From Bryobacteraceae bacterium (GTDB lineage Bacteria; Acidobacteriota; Terriglobia; Bryobacterales; Bryobacteraceae), in the NCBI GenBank assembly GCA_026129905.1, contig JAHCHE010000004.1:62001-126000 (forward strand): a stretch of 64,000 nt of DNA, in the 5' to 3' direction. Under the pieces are notes generated by a model. It saw nothing but the letters and a program-made list of their open reading frames with translations. It was not told where the DNA came from and made no database searches. Shown here piece after piece: positions 17,325 through 27,098 of this stretch (position 1 is the first letter of the stretch; each line of letters starts with the position of its first letter). The translations under genes were made by a program, and so were the position numbers.

Positions 17325-18341
17325 TCAGCTTCCTTTCCGTATGTATTGGGCGATCGCTCCGCCGATGGCCCCCAGCGGCAGCACCTCGCACGCCGCGCCC
17401 AGCTCTACCGCCGCCCGCGGCATTCCGTAGATCACCGACGTCGCCTCGTCCTGCGCGATCGTCCGCCATCCGGCCCTGCGCAGCGCGAGCAGGCCGCGAG
17501 CCCCGTCCCGGCCCATTCCCGTCAGCAGCGCCGCCACGCCGGGTTCCTTCCCGTGGCGCGCAAGGCTCAGAAACAGTTCGTCCACCGAAGGCCGGTAGGG
17601 GTAGTCGAGCGGTTCCGCCTCGTAGCGGAGCGCGCCGTCGGCGCCCATCACCAGGTGATCGTTCGCCCCCGAGATCAGCGCCTTGCCCGCCGCGGGTTTC
17701 ATCCCGTCGCGCGCCAGCGCGACCTCGAGTTCGGTCTGCCCTCCGAGCCACTCCGCCAGGCCCGGCGAGAACTGCGCATCCAGGTGCTGCGCTACGACGA
17801 CCGCCGCTTTCGACGCCGCCGGCAGCCCCTGGAGGACGGCGGCCAGCGCCTTCGGCCCGCCGGTCGACGCACCGATCGCCACCAGCGTTTCGCGCCCGCC
17901 GCCCGGCCCGTTCCGCGGCGATGCCAGACCCGCCTGAGGCGCCGGATTGACGATCAACCGCCCGAGCACCGCGATCTTGCGGAGCAGATCCTCGGCCCCG
18001 TCGATCCGGCCCCCGCCGCCCCAGACCGGCGTCGCCACCGCATCCAGCGCTCCGCAGCCCATCGCCTCGAACACCTTCGACGCGTTCCCCCCAACCGACG
18101 CGGTGACCACCAGAATCGCGCACGGCGACCGCCGCATGATCTCCGCCGTGGCCTGCACGCCGTCCATCACCGGCATGATCAGGTCCATCAACACCAGGTC
18201 CGGACGGTCCTTCGCGCATTGGGCGACCGCTTCCGCGCCGTTGGCCGCCGTCCACGCCACCTCGCAGCCGGGGGCCGATTGCGTCACCCGCCGCAACACT
18301 TCAACCGCCAGCGGCAGATCGTTCACAATCCCTATCCGCAT
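17325..18341 (-). CDS. cheB: CheB/WspF-like chemoreceptor glutamate methylesterase
   Basis: The 338-residue protein starts at ATG 18341, overlapping cheA by 10 bases. It has an N-terminal REC domain (VLMDLIMPVMDGV with the phospho-acceptor Asp) and a C-terminal methylesterase domain with the triad segments GASTGGPKAL (Ser), VAQHLDAQFSPGLAEWL (His) and LTGMGRDGARGL (Asp). In Wsp pathways the CheB homologue WspF demethylates the receptor and resets signalling. It lies two bases before the response-regulator phosphatase. Confidence 0.92.
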   Translation of the reverse strand: MRIGIVNDLPLAVEVLRRVTQSAPGCEVAWTAANGAEAVAQCAKDRPDLVLMDLIMPVMDGVQATAEIMRRSPCAILVVTASVGGNASKVFEAMGCGALDAVATPVWGGGGRIDGAEDLLRKIAVLGRLIVNPAPQAGLASPRNGPGGGRETLVAIGASTGGPKALAAVLQGLPAASKAAVVVAQHLDAQFSPGLAEWLGGQTELEVALARDGMKPAAGKALISGANDHLVMGADGALRYEAEPLDYPYRPSVDELFLSLARHGKEPGVAALLTGMGRDGARGLLALRRAGWRTIAQDEATSVIYGMPRAAVELGAACEVLPLGAIGGAIAQYIRKGS

Positions 18342-20602
18342 TCTCCGACCGCCTCCCCGATCAGGTCCCGAACCGCTTCCGCCAGCGTCTCGTCGTGAAA
18401 GCTGCTCTTGGTCAGGTAGTGGCTCGCCCCGGCCTCCAGCCCGCGCAGGCGGTACTCTTCCTGCTCCTTGTAAGACACGATCATCACCGGAATCCGCGCC
18501 GTGTGCGCCGCGGACTTGATGCGTTTCACCAGTTCGATCCCGTCCATCCGCGGCATGTCGATGTCGGTCACCACCAGGTCGAACCGCGCCGTCTGCACGG
18601 TGTTCCACCCGTCCACGCCGTCGATCGCCACCGTCACCTCGTAGCCGCGGTTCTCAAGCAGCCGCCGTTCCACTTCCCGGACCGTGAGCGAGTCGTCCAC
18701 AACCAGAATTCGCTTCCGCGCGGCCGCGACGGCGCGTTTCTCGCGGCTGACTTTTTCCAGGCCGCCACGCGTCAGCAGGTTGTCGATCGAGCGCACCAGG
18801 TCCTCGGCGTCCAGGATCAGAACCGGCGCGCCGTCTTCGAGGATGGCCCCCGCGCTGACATTCGGGATCTTGCCCAGCCGCGCGTGAAGCGGCCTCACCA
18901 CCACGTCTCGCTGGCCGAGAAACCGGTCCACCACCAGCCCGTACCGGTTCAGCCGGTCGCTCAACGTCACCACGCACAGCGGACCCGGCGGGCGCGCGGC
19001 CGGCGGCGACCCAAGCGCCTGGCCCGCGTCGATCAGGCCGATCGTCGCGCCGTCGAGCCGGAAATACTGCCGGTCCTCCACCACCTCCACGTTCTTCGCC
19101 CCCACCCGCGCCACCCGGTCGATGCGCGTCAGCGGAATCGCGTACGCCTCGCCGCGGATCTCGAACAGCAGTGTCCGCAGCACCGAAAGCGTCAGCGGAA
19201 GTTGCAGCGTGAAACGCGTCCCGGCGCCCAGGCGCGTCTCCACCCGGATGTCGCCGCCCACCTGGCGCACCATCGACTGCACGACGTCCAGTCCCACCCC
19301 GCGGCCGGACACCTCGGTGACGTTCTCGGCCGTCGAGAAGCCCGGCAGAAACAGGAATTCCAACGCTTCGGACTCGCTCAAACGGTCCGCCATCTCGCGC
19401 GCCGCGTAACCCTTCTCGACGATGCGCGCGCGCAGCTTCCCGCCGTCGATGCCGCGCCCGTCGTCGGAGACGACCACTTCCAGCATCCCGGCCACGTGCC
19501 GCGCCGCCAGTTCGAGTCTTCCTTCCGGCGCCTTCCCCGCGCCCGCCCGTTCCTCCGGCGTTTCCAGCCCGTGATCCACGGCGTTCCGGACCAGGTGATT
19601 CAGCGGCGCCTCCAGCTTTTCCAGAATGTCCCGGTCCACGCGCGTCTCTTCGCCTTCGATGGCGAGCCGCGCGTTTTTGCCGAGGCTCATCGCCAGGTCG
19701 CGCGCCATCCGGGAAAAGCCGTGCAGCCCGTCGCCGAACGGCCGCATCCGGCTCGCCACCGCCTCGTCGTACAGCCGGTTCGCCAGCAGTTCCAGCTTCC
19801 GCGAGAAGCGGTCGAAGTCCGCGGCGTGAACCGGCAGCAGGCGATGAATGCTCTGGGCCTGCGCGAGCGCTTCCTCCAGCCGCGCCCGCGCCTCGAGCGC
19901 CGATTCCTGGCCCAGGGCATCGAGCGCCCGCCCGGCCAGCGCCTCCAGCCGCCCGTGCTGTTGCTTGATCCGCTCGAGCGCGGCTCCCAGCGGCCGCAAC
20001 GTCTTCGCCTCCACCAGGCATTCGCCGGCCAGCCCCGTCAGCCGGTTCAGATTGTCGACGAAAACCCGGACCGACGCCTCCTCCGGTTTCGCGGCCGGCG
20101 CGGGCGCAGCAGCGATGACGGCCTGCGCGGGCGCCGGAACAGAAACGGCGGGCGCGGCAACCGGCGACGCAGGCGGCGGAGCGGGCGCGGGCGCCGCCGG
20201 CGGCGACACCGATGCGCTCTGGTGTCCCGCGATCTGTTCCGCTAGCGACTGGATTTCCGCCGCCCGGCGCGACAGTTCTTCGGGGATCGACGCGGGCTCC
20301 AGCCGCGAAAGCCGCAGGAACTCGTCGTTGCCCTCCAGCAGCAGGTTGACGTCGGAGGTCTCCAGCCGCCGCGCGCCTTTCTGCGCCGCCGAGAGCACGT
20401 CTTCCATCGCGTGCGCGAGCTTCACCGCGATGTCCAGACCCGCGATCCGCGCCGCCCCTTTCAACGAGTGCGCGGCCCGCATCAGCGGCTCCATCCGGCC
20501 GGGCGACTGGTCCGCTTCCGCCGCCACCAGGCCCGCCTCCAGCACGCGGCTGTGCGTCTCCAGTTCCGTGCGCAGCAGGTCGAGAAGAAACAGGTCGCTC
20601 AC
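18332..20602 (-). CDS. cheA: CheA/WspE-like hybrid histidine kinase with C-terminal receiver
   Basis: The 756-residue kinase has an Hpt domain (about 1-115; phospho-acceptor H45 in RAAHSLKGAARI) and an Ala/Pro-rich linker (about 130-170). The dimerisation/HATPase core follows (about 180-450; NAVDHGLE, SDDGRGID, SGRGVGLDVV), then a CheW-like regulatory domain (about 455-590) and a C-terminal REC domain (about 630-756; D680 in VVTDIDMPRMDG). The CheA-REC fusion is the build of WspE. It should phosphorylate CheB and the REC-phosphatase, with its own receiver acting as a phosphate sink. It overlaps both neighbours, indicating coupled translation. Confidence 0.93.
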   Translation of the reverse strand: MSDLFLLDLLRTELETHSRVLEAGLVAAEADQSPGRMEPLMRAAHSLKGAARIAGLDIAVKLAHAMEDVLSAAQKGARRLETSDVNLLLEGNDEFLRLSRLEPASIPEELSRRAAEIQSLAEQIAGHQSASVSPPAAPAPAPPPASPVAAPAVSVPAPAQAVIAAAPAPAAKPEEASVRVFVDNLNRLTGLAGECLVEAKTLRPLGAALERIKQQHGRLEALAGRALDALGQESALEARARLEEALAQAQSIHRLLPVHAADFDRFSRKLELLANRLYDEAVASRMRPFGDGLHGFSRMARDLAMSLGKNARLAIEGEETRVDRDILEKLEAPLNHLVRNAVDHGLETPEERAGAGKAPEGRLELAARHVAGMLEVVVSDDGRGIDGGKLRARIVEKGYAAREMADRLSESEALEFLFLPGFSTAENVTEVSGRGVGLDVVQSMVRQVGGDIRVETRLGAGTRFTLQLPLTLSVLRTLLFEIRGEAYAIPLTRIDRVARVGAKNVEVVEDRQYFRLDGATIGLIDAGQALGSPPAARPPGPLCVVTLSDRLNRYGLVVDRFLGQRDVVVRPLHARLGKIPNVSAGAILEDGAPVLILDAEDLVRSIDNLLTRGGLEKVSREKRAVAAARKRILVVDDSLTVREVERRLLENRGYEVTVAIDGVDGWNTVQTARFDLVVTDIDMPRMDGIELVKRIKSAAHTARIPVMIVSYKEQEEYRLRGLEAGASHYLTKSSFHDETLAEAVRDLIGEAVGECG

Positions 20603-21255
20603 CAGGCCAAGCTCCTCTCGATGGCTTCGAACAGCCGCCCGTGATCGATCAGTCCCGCCGTCCTACCGTCCACCTCCACGCACGATTCCGTCAGGGTCGA
20701 CGGCGCCTTGGCCACCGTTGCCGGAACCGGGCGCGCCGACGCGGGATCCACTCGCCGCACGCCTAAAACCTCGTCCACGGAAAACGCGTACCGCCGCCGC
20801 TCGGCCTGGATCACGCAGCGCCGGCGTCTGCCTCCGTCCGGCGCCGCCTCCTCGCCCGCCCCAAAACCAAGGAGCGCCGGCAGCGACACCGATAGCACGA
20901 GTTCGCCGTCCACGTTCGTCAATCCTTCGAGCGCCGCGCCCGACCGGAACGGGATCGAATGGACCGGATGGACCTCGGAGATCTGTTCCAGGGCCACCGC
21001 CCGCAAGGCGAACCACTCCCGGCGGACCCGGAAGACCACCAGCGACAGCGCGGCCATGGATGCCGCGGCCTTCGGCGCCGCCAGAAGCTCCGCCGCCTCC
21101 CGCAGCAGCGCCTCGTTCGCCGTCCGCTCGAACAGCCTGCGGCCGGCCGACGAATACTCCGGGCAATTACGGCAATGGACGAACTCCGCCAGCCGCGCGC
21201 ACGACTTGTCGCCGCTCGCGCCGATCTCGCTCCAGCAGGTTCCCTCCGCTGTCAT
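20599..21255 (-). CDS. CheW/WspD-like coupling protein with N-terminal Cys cluster
   Basis: A 218-residue protein. The N-terminus carries four cysteines in CWSEIG, DKSCARLAEF and HCRNCPEY, ahead of a CheW domain (about 70-215; LVVFRVRREWFALRAVALEQI, GLTNVDGELVLSVSL). The same Cys arrangement before a CheW fold characterises WspD, so the locus is Wsp-like rather than a generic chemotaxis cluster. Four Cys could bind a metal; this is not shown. It starts three bases after cheR and overlaps cheA by four. Confidence 0.87.
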   Translation of the reverse strand: MTAEGTCWSEIGASGDKSCARLAEFVHCRNCPEYSSAGRRLFERTANEALLREAAELLAAPKAAASMAALSLVVFRVRREWFALRAVALEQISEVHPVHSIPFRSGAALEGLTNVDGELVLSVSLPALLGFGAGEEAAPDGGRRRRCVIQAERRRYAFSVDEVLGVRRVDPASARPVPATVAKAPSTLTESCVEVDGRTAGLIDHGRLFEAIERSLAW

Positions 21256-21258
21256 CGC

Positions 21259-22464
21259 CTACTCCCCGGCGCCCTCGCGCACGGCAGCCGCGCGGCGCCG
21301 GAAAACCCGGCTTCGTTCGCGCTCGCCCTTTTGCTCCAGCAGCAGGCTCATGTGAATGAGCGATTCGTAATGGCGCGGATTCAGGTACAGCGCGCGCTCG
21401 AAGAACTCAAAGGCGTTTTGCGCCCGCTCGGACGCCTGGCTCACCAGCCCCAACAGGTAGTACGCTTCCGCATCCGCTCGGCCCGCTCGGACGATCCGTT
21501 CGCACAAGGCCGCCGCCGCCTCGAACTCGCCCTGATCTGCCAGCAGCCTGGCCTTGGCGACCTCGCCGGCCAGGTCTCCGGCCTCCGGCCCCGGCGCCGC
21601 TTCGGCCTCCACGGCCCTCTTGCGCGGCCTCGGTGCGCGTTTCACCTTTTCCGGCGCCTTCGCCGCGGGACGCTCGCTTCCCGCCTTGCGGCAGGCGAAT
21701 GCCCCCGGATGGGCCGCCGGTTCAAAGCCTTCCCGCAGGAAGATCCCCATCTCGGAATGACCCGCGAACAGCACGCCGTCGCCGGCCAGCAACTCCCGCA
21801 GGTTGCCCACCACCCGCGCGCGCGCCTCCTCGCGCATGTAGATCAGCGCGTTTCGGCAGAACACCGCGTCGAACGGCGCCTCGTCCTGCAGAGCCCGCGG
21901 ATCCAGTATGTTGGCCTGCCGGAACGAAACCCGCGCCGCCGCCTCGGGCCGCACTTTCCACCCGGACTCGATCGGCGTGAAATGCCGCTCCAGCCGGTCG
22001 CCAAGCTCGCTTCGAAACGAGTTCCTGCCATACTCGCCGCGCCTCGCGGCCGCCAGCGCTCTTCCGCTCAGGTCCGCCCCGACCACCCGGAACGCCTCCG
22101 GATTCAATCCCGCGTCCAGCAGGGTCATCGCGATCGAGTAGGGCTCCTCGCCTGTCGAGCAGCACGCCGACAGCGCCCGGACCGACCGGTTCTCCCAGTG
22201 CCGCCGCGCATGCGCCTCGAGGTACGCGAACGCTTCGCGGTCCCGAAAGAACCACGTCTCCGGCACCACCACTTCGTCCACAAAGCGGTCCCATTCCGGA
22301 CCCGCCGCCGACAGCCGGCTCACGATCTCCTCGGCCGAGGCCAGGTCGTGCTCCCGCGCCACGGCCGCCGCGGCCCGCTCGAGCGACGCCACTCCCACCA
22401 ACTCGGCCGCAAGCCCCGCGCTTTCTTCCAGCTTCTTTGCCAGGACGGCCAGGCAGTTCGTCAT
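21259..22464 (-). CDS. cheR: CheR/WspC-like methyltransferase with TPR tail
   Basis: The 401-residue protein has a CheR catalytic domain (about 1-255) with VPETWFFRDREAF, the SAM-binding loop ALSACCSTGEEPYSIAM, VVGADLSGRAL and DAVFCRNALIYM. A charged Lys/Pro-rich linker (about 260-290) leads to a C-terminal TPR-like helical repeat (about 300-385; ARLLADQGEFEAAAALCERI). The CheR-TPR fusion is the WspC architecture; it methylates receptor glutamates. It overlaps the upstream cheW by four bases. Confidence 0.92.
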   Translation of the reverse strand: MTNCLAVLAKKLEESAGLAAELVGVASLERAAAAVAREHDLASAEEIVSRLSAAGPEWDRFVDEVVVPETWFFRDREAFAYLEAHARRHWENRSVRALSACCSTGEEPYSIAMTLLDAGLNPEAFRVVGADLSGRALAAARRGEYGRNSFRSELGDRLERHFTPIESGWKVRPEAAARVSFRQANILDPRALQDEAPFDAVFCRNALIYMREEARARVVGNLRELLAGDGVLFAGHSEMGIFLREGFEPAAHPGAFACRKAGSERPAAKAPEKVKRAPRPRKRAVEAEAAPGPEAGDLAGEVAKARLLADQGEFEAAAALCERIVRAGRADAEAYYLLGLVSQASERAQNAFEFFERALYLNPRHYESLIHMSLLLEQKGERERSRVFRRRAAAVREGAGE

Positions 22465-22919
22465 CCCGCCTCCCCGGCCGCGAACAGCATCGCCCGCAGC
22501 TCCTCGGGCAACAGGCCCTCCGCGGAAATGCAGTGGATCAGGCCTCCGCCCGCCGCCACCGCGCCGCGGAAGCGCGGCCCCCCGGCGATCGACAACGGCG
22601 CCGGCTTCATCTCCCGCTCGTCGCAGGAAACGGTTTCCACGGCTCTCTCCACCACCAGCCCCACCGCCCTCTGTCTCTCCCCACAGCGGCTGCGCACGAA
22701 AACCAGGCGCGTGCTGAGGAGCGCGCCCGCCGGCCCCCCCGTCAGCAACGCGGAGACGTCCACCACCGGCGTCGCCTCGCCGCGGTAGTTCACCAGGCCG
22801 AGCACGTACGGCGGCGTCCTCGGAACTTCACGGCATCCCGGAAACGCCGCCACTTCGAGAACGTCCCTTACGTCGAGGCCGTAGCGGCCCGCGCCCGCTT
22901 CGAATACCAGCAGCAGCAT
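22461..22919 (-). CDS. cheW: CheW/WspB-like coupling protein
   Basis: A 152-residue single CheW domain: LLLVFEAGAGRYGLDVRDVL, LGLVNYRGEATPVVDVSALL, and a C-terminal strand region. It couples receptors to CheA at the membrane array. It starts six bases after the second receptor gene and overlaps cheR. It lacks the Cys cluster of the second CheW in this cluster, matching the WspB/WspD pair. Confidence 0.88.
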   Translation of the reverse strand: MLLLVFEAGAGRYGLDVRDVLEVAAFPGCREVPRTPPYVLGLVNYRGEATPVVDVSALLTGGPAGALLSTRLVFVRSRCGERQRAVGLVVERAVETVSCDEREMKPAPLSIAGGPRFRGAVAAGGGLIHCISAEGLLPEELRAMLFAAGEAG

Positions 22920-22925
22920 CGCCTC

Positions 22926-24863
22926 TCAGTCGGCCGTCGCGAACCGGTCCGCCTCCTTCTCCAGCGCGCCGACGGCCGAGCGAAGCTCGTCGGCGACCAG
23001 CCGGCAGTCTTTCAGCGACGCGGTGGTCTGCTTCGCCGCCTCCGACAGGTTTCGCATCGATTCGGCGATCTGGCCGGCCGCCTGCGTCTGCGCCTGCATG
23101 CCTGCGTTGACTTCCTCGATCGGCGGCGCCAGCAGCCGAGCCGCCTCGATCACCTGCGTCAGCTCCCGGCCCAGAGCTTCGACCGCGGCGGAACTCGCCA
23201 TCGTCTGCCGCGCGTGCTGCTCCACCCCCGCCGCGCCGTCGGCGACCGCGGCTTGCGCTTCCCGGATCAGCCGCTCGATATCGAGCGTGGCGGCTGCCGT
23301 CTGGTCCGCCAGCCGCCGGATCTCGACCGCCACCACCGAGAAGCCCCCCGCTCGCTCCCCCGCCGTCTCCGCCTCGATCGCCGCGTTCAGCGACAGCAGG
23401 TTCGTGCGATTGGCGATCTTGGTGATGGCCTCGATGACGCCGTCGACGGTCCGCGTTTTGACGTTAATCTTCTGTAGCGCGCCGGCCAGCCGGTCGCTCG
23501 CGTCCACAAGCTGCCCGATCGCCGCTTGGATTCCCTGCACGCTGCCCAGGCCCCCCTGGGCCGCATCCGCCGCCTCAACCGCCTTGTGGGCCACCTGCGA
23601 TATCGTTCCGGACAGGTTTTCGGCGGTGGCGTAGATCTCCCGCGAAGCGGCGCCGGCCTGGCTGGTGGACGCTGCCTGCTCGGCCGCCGTCGCTTCCAGT
23701 TGTCGGACCGCTGCCGCCAGCGCGGACGCGCCGCCCGCCACCCGCTTGCCGGCTCGCCGAACCTCGGCCAGTACCGCGTTCAGGTTCGCCGTCATGTCCG
23801 CGAAGGCTTCCAGTAGCCGCCGGGCTTCGTCGCGGCTACTGCCCGAAACCCGAGCCGCGCCCACATCCGCCAGCCGCCGCTTGGCCTCCGCCAGCCGGCC
23901 CGCTGCGATATCTCCCGCCACCAGCACGGCTCGCTCGAGCTGCTTCGAGGCGCTCCGGGCGATCAGCGCCACCGCGAGCATCGCCGCCGCGGCCGCGGCC
24001 AGGCTCAGGATGAGCGATGCGGTCCGAAGCGCCCGGATGCGCCCGGCCCGGCGCTCCACCAGACGCCGCAGTTCGGTTACAGTCCACGTCCAGAACCCCG
24101 CGCCCTCTTCGACGGCGGCCCGCGTCCGCTCGGACGCCCGATCCGGCGCCGCGTCCGCGCCCAGCGCTTCGAGAGCTTCCCGGTATCGTCCAAAGCGCCT
24201 CTCCAACTCGCCGGCCGCCGCCAACCCGGCTTCGCTCTCTCTCCTCTCCTCGCGCGCGGCCGTCTCGACGGCGTGGCTCATCCGTGAGAGCAGCCCTTGT
24301 CCCAGCGCCTCGTTCCACTGCCCGGCGGCGGCCATCTCCTGCGCTTGCGGCGTCAGAATGACCGCAAGCTCCATCAGGTAGTACGAATGCAACTCCGGAT
24401 CCAGCACCAACCCGGACGAATCCCCCACGGCGCGAACGAACCGCGAAGCGGCCCGGCCCAACGCGCGGTACGCCTCGCCCGCCGGCCCGCCATCCGGCCG
24501 GTTCCTTATCTCCCGCCAGCGGCTCGCCAGCGTCTGGAGTTCGGCCGAGACTTCCGCCCCGGCGGCCGCCTCGAGTTCGGCGAGCGCCCGGTCCATGGCT
24601 GCCGCGGCCTCGCCTGCGCGGCCGTCCGGCGACCTCTCCGAGATCCACAACTGCCGGTACAGCTCCGGCGCGATCGCCAGCGCACGCGTCCCCGCAACCT
24701 CCCGCTCCGCCGTTTCGACGGACCGGTTGAAGCCCGAAACCGCGTAGAAGAGGAGCACCCCCACCGGCAGCGCGAACACGCCGCTCGCCGCCAGCAGTTT
24801 TTGCGCGATCGTTAGCCGGCGGGACCATCCCGCCATCGCGCCCGCGCTGGTCCGCAACGTCAT
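22926..24863 (-). CDS. methyl-accepting chemotaxis receptor with helical-bundle sensor
   Basis: The 645-residue receptor has a first membrane helix (about 20-42), a predicted helical periplasmic region (about 45-280) and a second membrane helix (about 283-305). A HAMP-like and signalling coiled coil follows, with the hairpin tip [32 protein letters not shown]. The tip and the adjacent IRRLADQTA segment are the canonical CheA/CheW-binding region. It overlaps the preceding receptor gene by ATGA. The ligand is unknown; the all-helical sensor differs from the Cache sensor of its neighbour, so the pathway may take two inputs. Confidence 0.88.
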   Translation of the reverse strand: MTLRTSAGAMAGWSRRLTIAQKLLAASGVFALPVGVLLFYAVSGFNRSVETAEREVAGTRALAIAPELYRQLWISERSPDGRAGEAAAAMDRALAELEAAAGAEVSAELQTLASRWREIRNRPDGGPAGEAYRALGRAASRFVRAVGDSSGLVLDPELHSYYLMELAVILTPQAQEMAAAGQWNEALGQGLLSRMSHAVETAAREERRESEAGLAAAGELERRFGRYREALEALGADAAPDRASERTRAAVEEGAGFWTWTVTELRRLVERRAGRIRALRTASLILSLAAAAAAMLAVALIARSASKQLERAVLVAGDIAAGRLAEAKRRLADVGAARVSGSSRDEARRLLEAFADMTANLNAVLAEVRRAGKRVAGGASALAAAVRQLEATAAEQAASTSQAGAASREIYATAENLSGTISQVAHKAVEAADAAQGGLGSVQGIQAAIGQLVDASDRLAGALQKINVKTRTVDGVIEAITKIANRTNLLSLNAAIEAETAGERAGGFSVVAVEIRRLADQTAAATLDIERLIREAQAAVADGAAGVEQHARQTMASSAAVEALGRELTQVIEAARLLAPPIEEVNAGMQAQTQAAGQIAESMRNLSEAAKQTTASLKDCRLVADELRSAVGALEKEADRFATAD

Positions 24864-27076
24864 GCGCCGATCCTGAACCGCGAAACCTGGCCCTGCAGCC
24901 CCTGCACCGCGGCGTTCAACTGCTCGGTCGCCTGCTTGAACTCGCGGAGCGACTCGCGCGTCTGGTCCGCCGTCATCGACAACTGGCTCATCGCTTCGCT
25001 GATCTGCTGCGCCGCCGACGTCTGCGCGTTCATGCCGTCCTTGGTGCTCTCGAATTCCGGTCCCAACTCCCGGACCCGGTCGATGATCAGGCCAAGCTGC
25101 CCGGCGATCTTGCTGACGTCCTCCACCCGCCGCCGCACCTCTTCGGAGAACTTGTCCATCTCCATCACGCCGCCGGACACCGAGGATTGCATCTCCTTCA
25201 CCACGTTCTCGATATCCTGCGTGGCCACCGCCGTCTGATCGGCCAGCCGGCTGATCTCCCGCGCCACCACCGAGAAGCCCTTTCCGTACTCGCCGGCCTT
25301 CTCCGCTTCAATCGCGGCGTTCAGCGCCAGCAGCGCCGTCTGGTCCGAAATCTTGTTGATCGTGGTGACCACGGTCGAGATCTTCGCCGCCCGGTCGTTG
25401 ATCACCCCCAGCCGCGACGAGATGGACGCTGTCGCCTTCACCAACAGGCGCATCTCCTCTTCCATCCGCCCCAGTTCGCCCCGCCCGGACTCGGCCCGGT
25501 CCGCCGCTTCCGAGACCGTCTCGTTGACCTCGTTCATCGTCCGCAGCAGGTCGTTCGCCGTGCTCGAGATCTCGGCCGTCGTCGCCGACACCTCGCGCGT
25601 CGAGGCCGCCTGTTCCGCCACCGTCGCCTCCAGTTGCCGCGCCGAGGCCGCGATCTCCGTCGCCGACGTCGTCACCTGAATCCCCGATCGCTGCACCTGC
25701 CCGATCAGCCCGTCCAGCGTTTCCGTCATCGTCCGGAACGACTCCAGCAGGTGCTCGCTCTCGTCGCCTCCGTTGCGCCGCCCCGCCGACGGCTCGCGGG
25801 CCGGCCGCGCCCGGCCCTCCAACGCCGCGAATTCCGTCTTCGCGCCGTGAACGTCGCCGCCGGCGATCTTCCGCGCCAGCCGCGTGACCAGCTCGATCGG
25901 CCGCGACAGCCGCCCGCCCATGTAGATCGCCGCCGCCACCGCCAGCGCCAGCGCGCAGACGCCCCCGGCCACCACCAGCCACTTCAGCTTCTCCAGCGTC
26001 CCGCTCAAACCGCGGATCGCGGCGTGAAACTCGTCCTCGTACGCGCTCGCGTTGATCAGCCAGTCCCACGGCTCGAAGTAGACCACCGCCGACAGCTTCC
26101 GGCGCGGCGCCGCTTCGCCCGGGTTCTGCCAGAGGTACGACGTCAGCTCCGTTTGCCCCTTTGGCAGGCTCATCGCTTTCTCGACGAGCTGTTGCACGAA
26201 AAGCTGTCCGGTGGCGTCCCGCGACTCCCAGATGCTCTCGCCGTCCCGCTTGCCGTCCTTGGAGATGACGTAGCGCCCCCGCTGCCGTCCCTTGCACCCG
26301 ATCACGACAATGTGGCCCGTCTGTCCGATGCCGATCTGCATGATCGTCCGCCGCAGCGGCTCGATGCCCGCCAGCCGCTCGCCGACGAACAGCATTCCCG
26401 CGATCCGCCCGGAGGCGTCCCGCAGCGGCTCGTACGCGGCGACGTACCACTCTTCCACCACGAACGCCGCCCCCCGGTATGTGTCGCCGCGAAGCACGGC
26501 GGCCACGACCGCGTTCGGCGACCCGTCCGGATTGCGCGCCGCGATATACGTTCCCGTCGCCCGCTGCCCGTCCCGCCCCGGGACCGTGGTCGCGATGCGC
26601 AGCATGTCGCCCTGTTCGTTCATTCGCTGGAACACCGAGACCGCGCTTCCCACCGCGCGAGCCACGTCGTCCACCACCGCGACCGGCGTCTCGAAACTGC
26701 GGTTCCTCGGAACCGGCCGCCCGCCCAGCAGCGCGCCCGGCAGCGACACCCGCTCCACCTTCCCGCTCAGTTGCTCCACCGCGTCCCAGTTGTCCGCGGC
26801 CCCGCCCGCCGACAGCCCGCCTTTCTGGGCCAGGATCAAGTGCGCCACCGCAAGGTTTTGGCTCACCTTGCGCTCCAGCAGCGCGTTCGTTGTCTCGCAC
26901 AGTCCGTACACGTCCCGCGCCGTTTGCGCGACGCTTGCTTGCGCCAGCCCCGTCAGTTCCCGTTCGGCTTCGCGGGAGACCCGGCGCTCGAAGCCCGCCA
27001 TCAGGCACAGCAGCGCCGCAACCGGCAGCAGCGCCGCCGCCCCGGCCAGGCAATAGATCTTGCGTCGCAGGTTCAT
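24860..27076 (-). CDS. methyl-accepting chemotaxis receptor with Cache-type sensor
   Basis: The 738-residue receptor has TM1 (about 8-30), a long periplasmic region (about 35-360) and TM2 (about 365-392). The periplasmic region resembles a Cache_3-Cache_2 fusion ([50 protein letters not shown]). A short HAMP follows ([20 protein letters not shown]), then a signalling domain with tip [31 protein letters not shown]. The [14 protein letters not shown] stretch resembles WspA-type receptors. Cache domains usually bind small organic ligands. It is the first receptor of the array genes, 22 bases after the metallopeptidase gene. Confidence 0.88.
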   Translation of the reverse strand: MNLRRKIYCLAGAAALLPVAALLCLMAGFERRVSREAERELTGLAQASVAQTARDVYGLCETTNALLERKVSQNLAVAHLILAQKGGLSAGGAADNWDAVEQLSGKVERVSLPGALLGGRPVPRNRSFETPVAVVDDVARAVGSAVSVFQRMNEQGDMLRIATTVPGRDGQRATGTYIAARNPDGSPNAVVAAVLRGDTYRGAAFVVEEWYVAAYEPLRDASGRIAGMLFVGERLAGIEPLRRTIMQIGIGQTGHIVVIGCKGRQRGRYVISKDGKRDGESIWESRDATGQLFVQQLVEKAMSLPKGQTELTSYLWQNPGEAAPRRKLSAVVYFEPWDWLINASAYEDEFHAAIRGLSGTLEKLKWLVVAGGVCALALAVAAAIYMGGRLSRPIELVTRLARKIAGGDVHGAKTEFAALEGRARPAREPSAGRRNGGDESEHLLESFRTMTETLDGLIGQVQRSGIQVTTSATEIAASARQLEATVAEQAASTREVSATTAEISSTANDLLRTMNEVNETVSEAADRAESGRGELGRMEEEMRLLVKATASISSRLGVINDRAAKISTVVTTINKISDQTALLALNAAIEAEKAGEYGKGFSVVAREISRLADQTAVATQDIENVVKEMQSSVSGGVMEMDKFSEEVRRRVEDVSKIAGQLGLIIDRVRELGPEFESTKDGMNAQTSAAQQISEAMSQLSMTADQTRESLREFKQATEQLNAAVQGLQGQVSRFRIGA

Positions 27077-27098
27077 CTTCTATTCCTTCGGCGCCTCG

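Noticed and set aside
17323-18255. N-terminal extension of the response-regulator phosphatase frame
   Set aside because: It is antisense-like Gly/Arg-rich shadow of cheB; the REC domain and ribosome site fix the start at 17322.
18395-20245. 616-codon plus-strand open frame opposite cheA
   Set aside because: Low-complexity His/Arg/Gln-rich translation antisense to a well-conserved kinase; typical GC-rich shadow.
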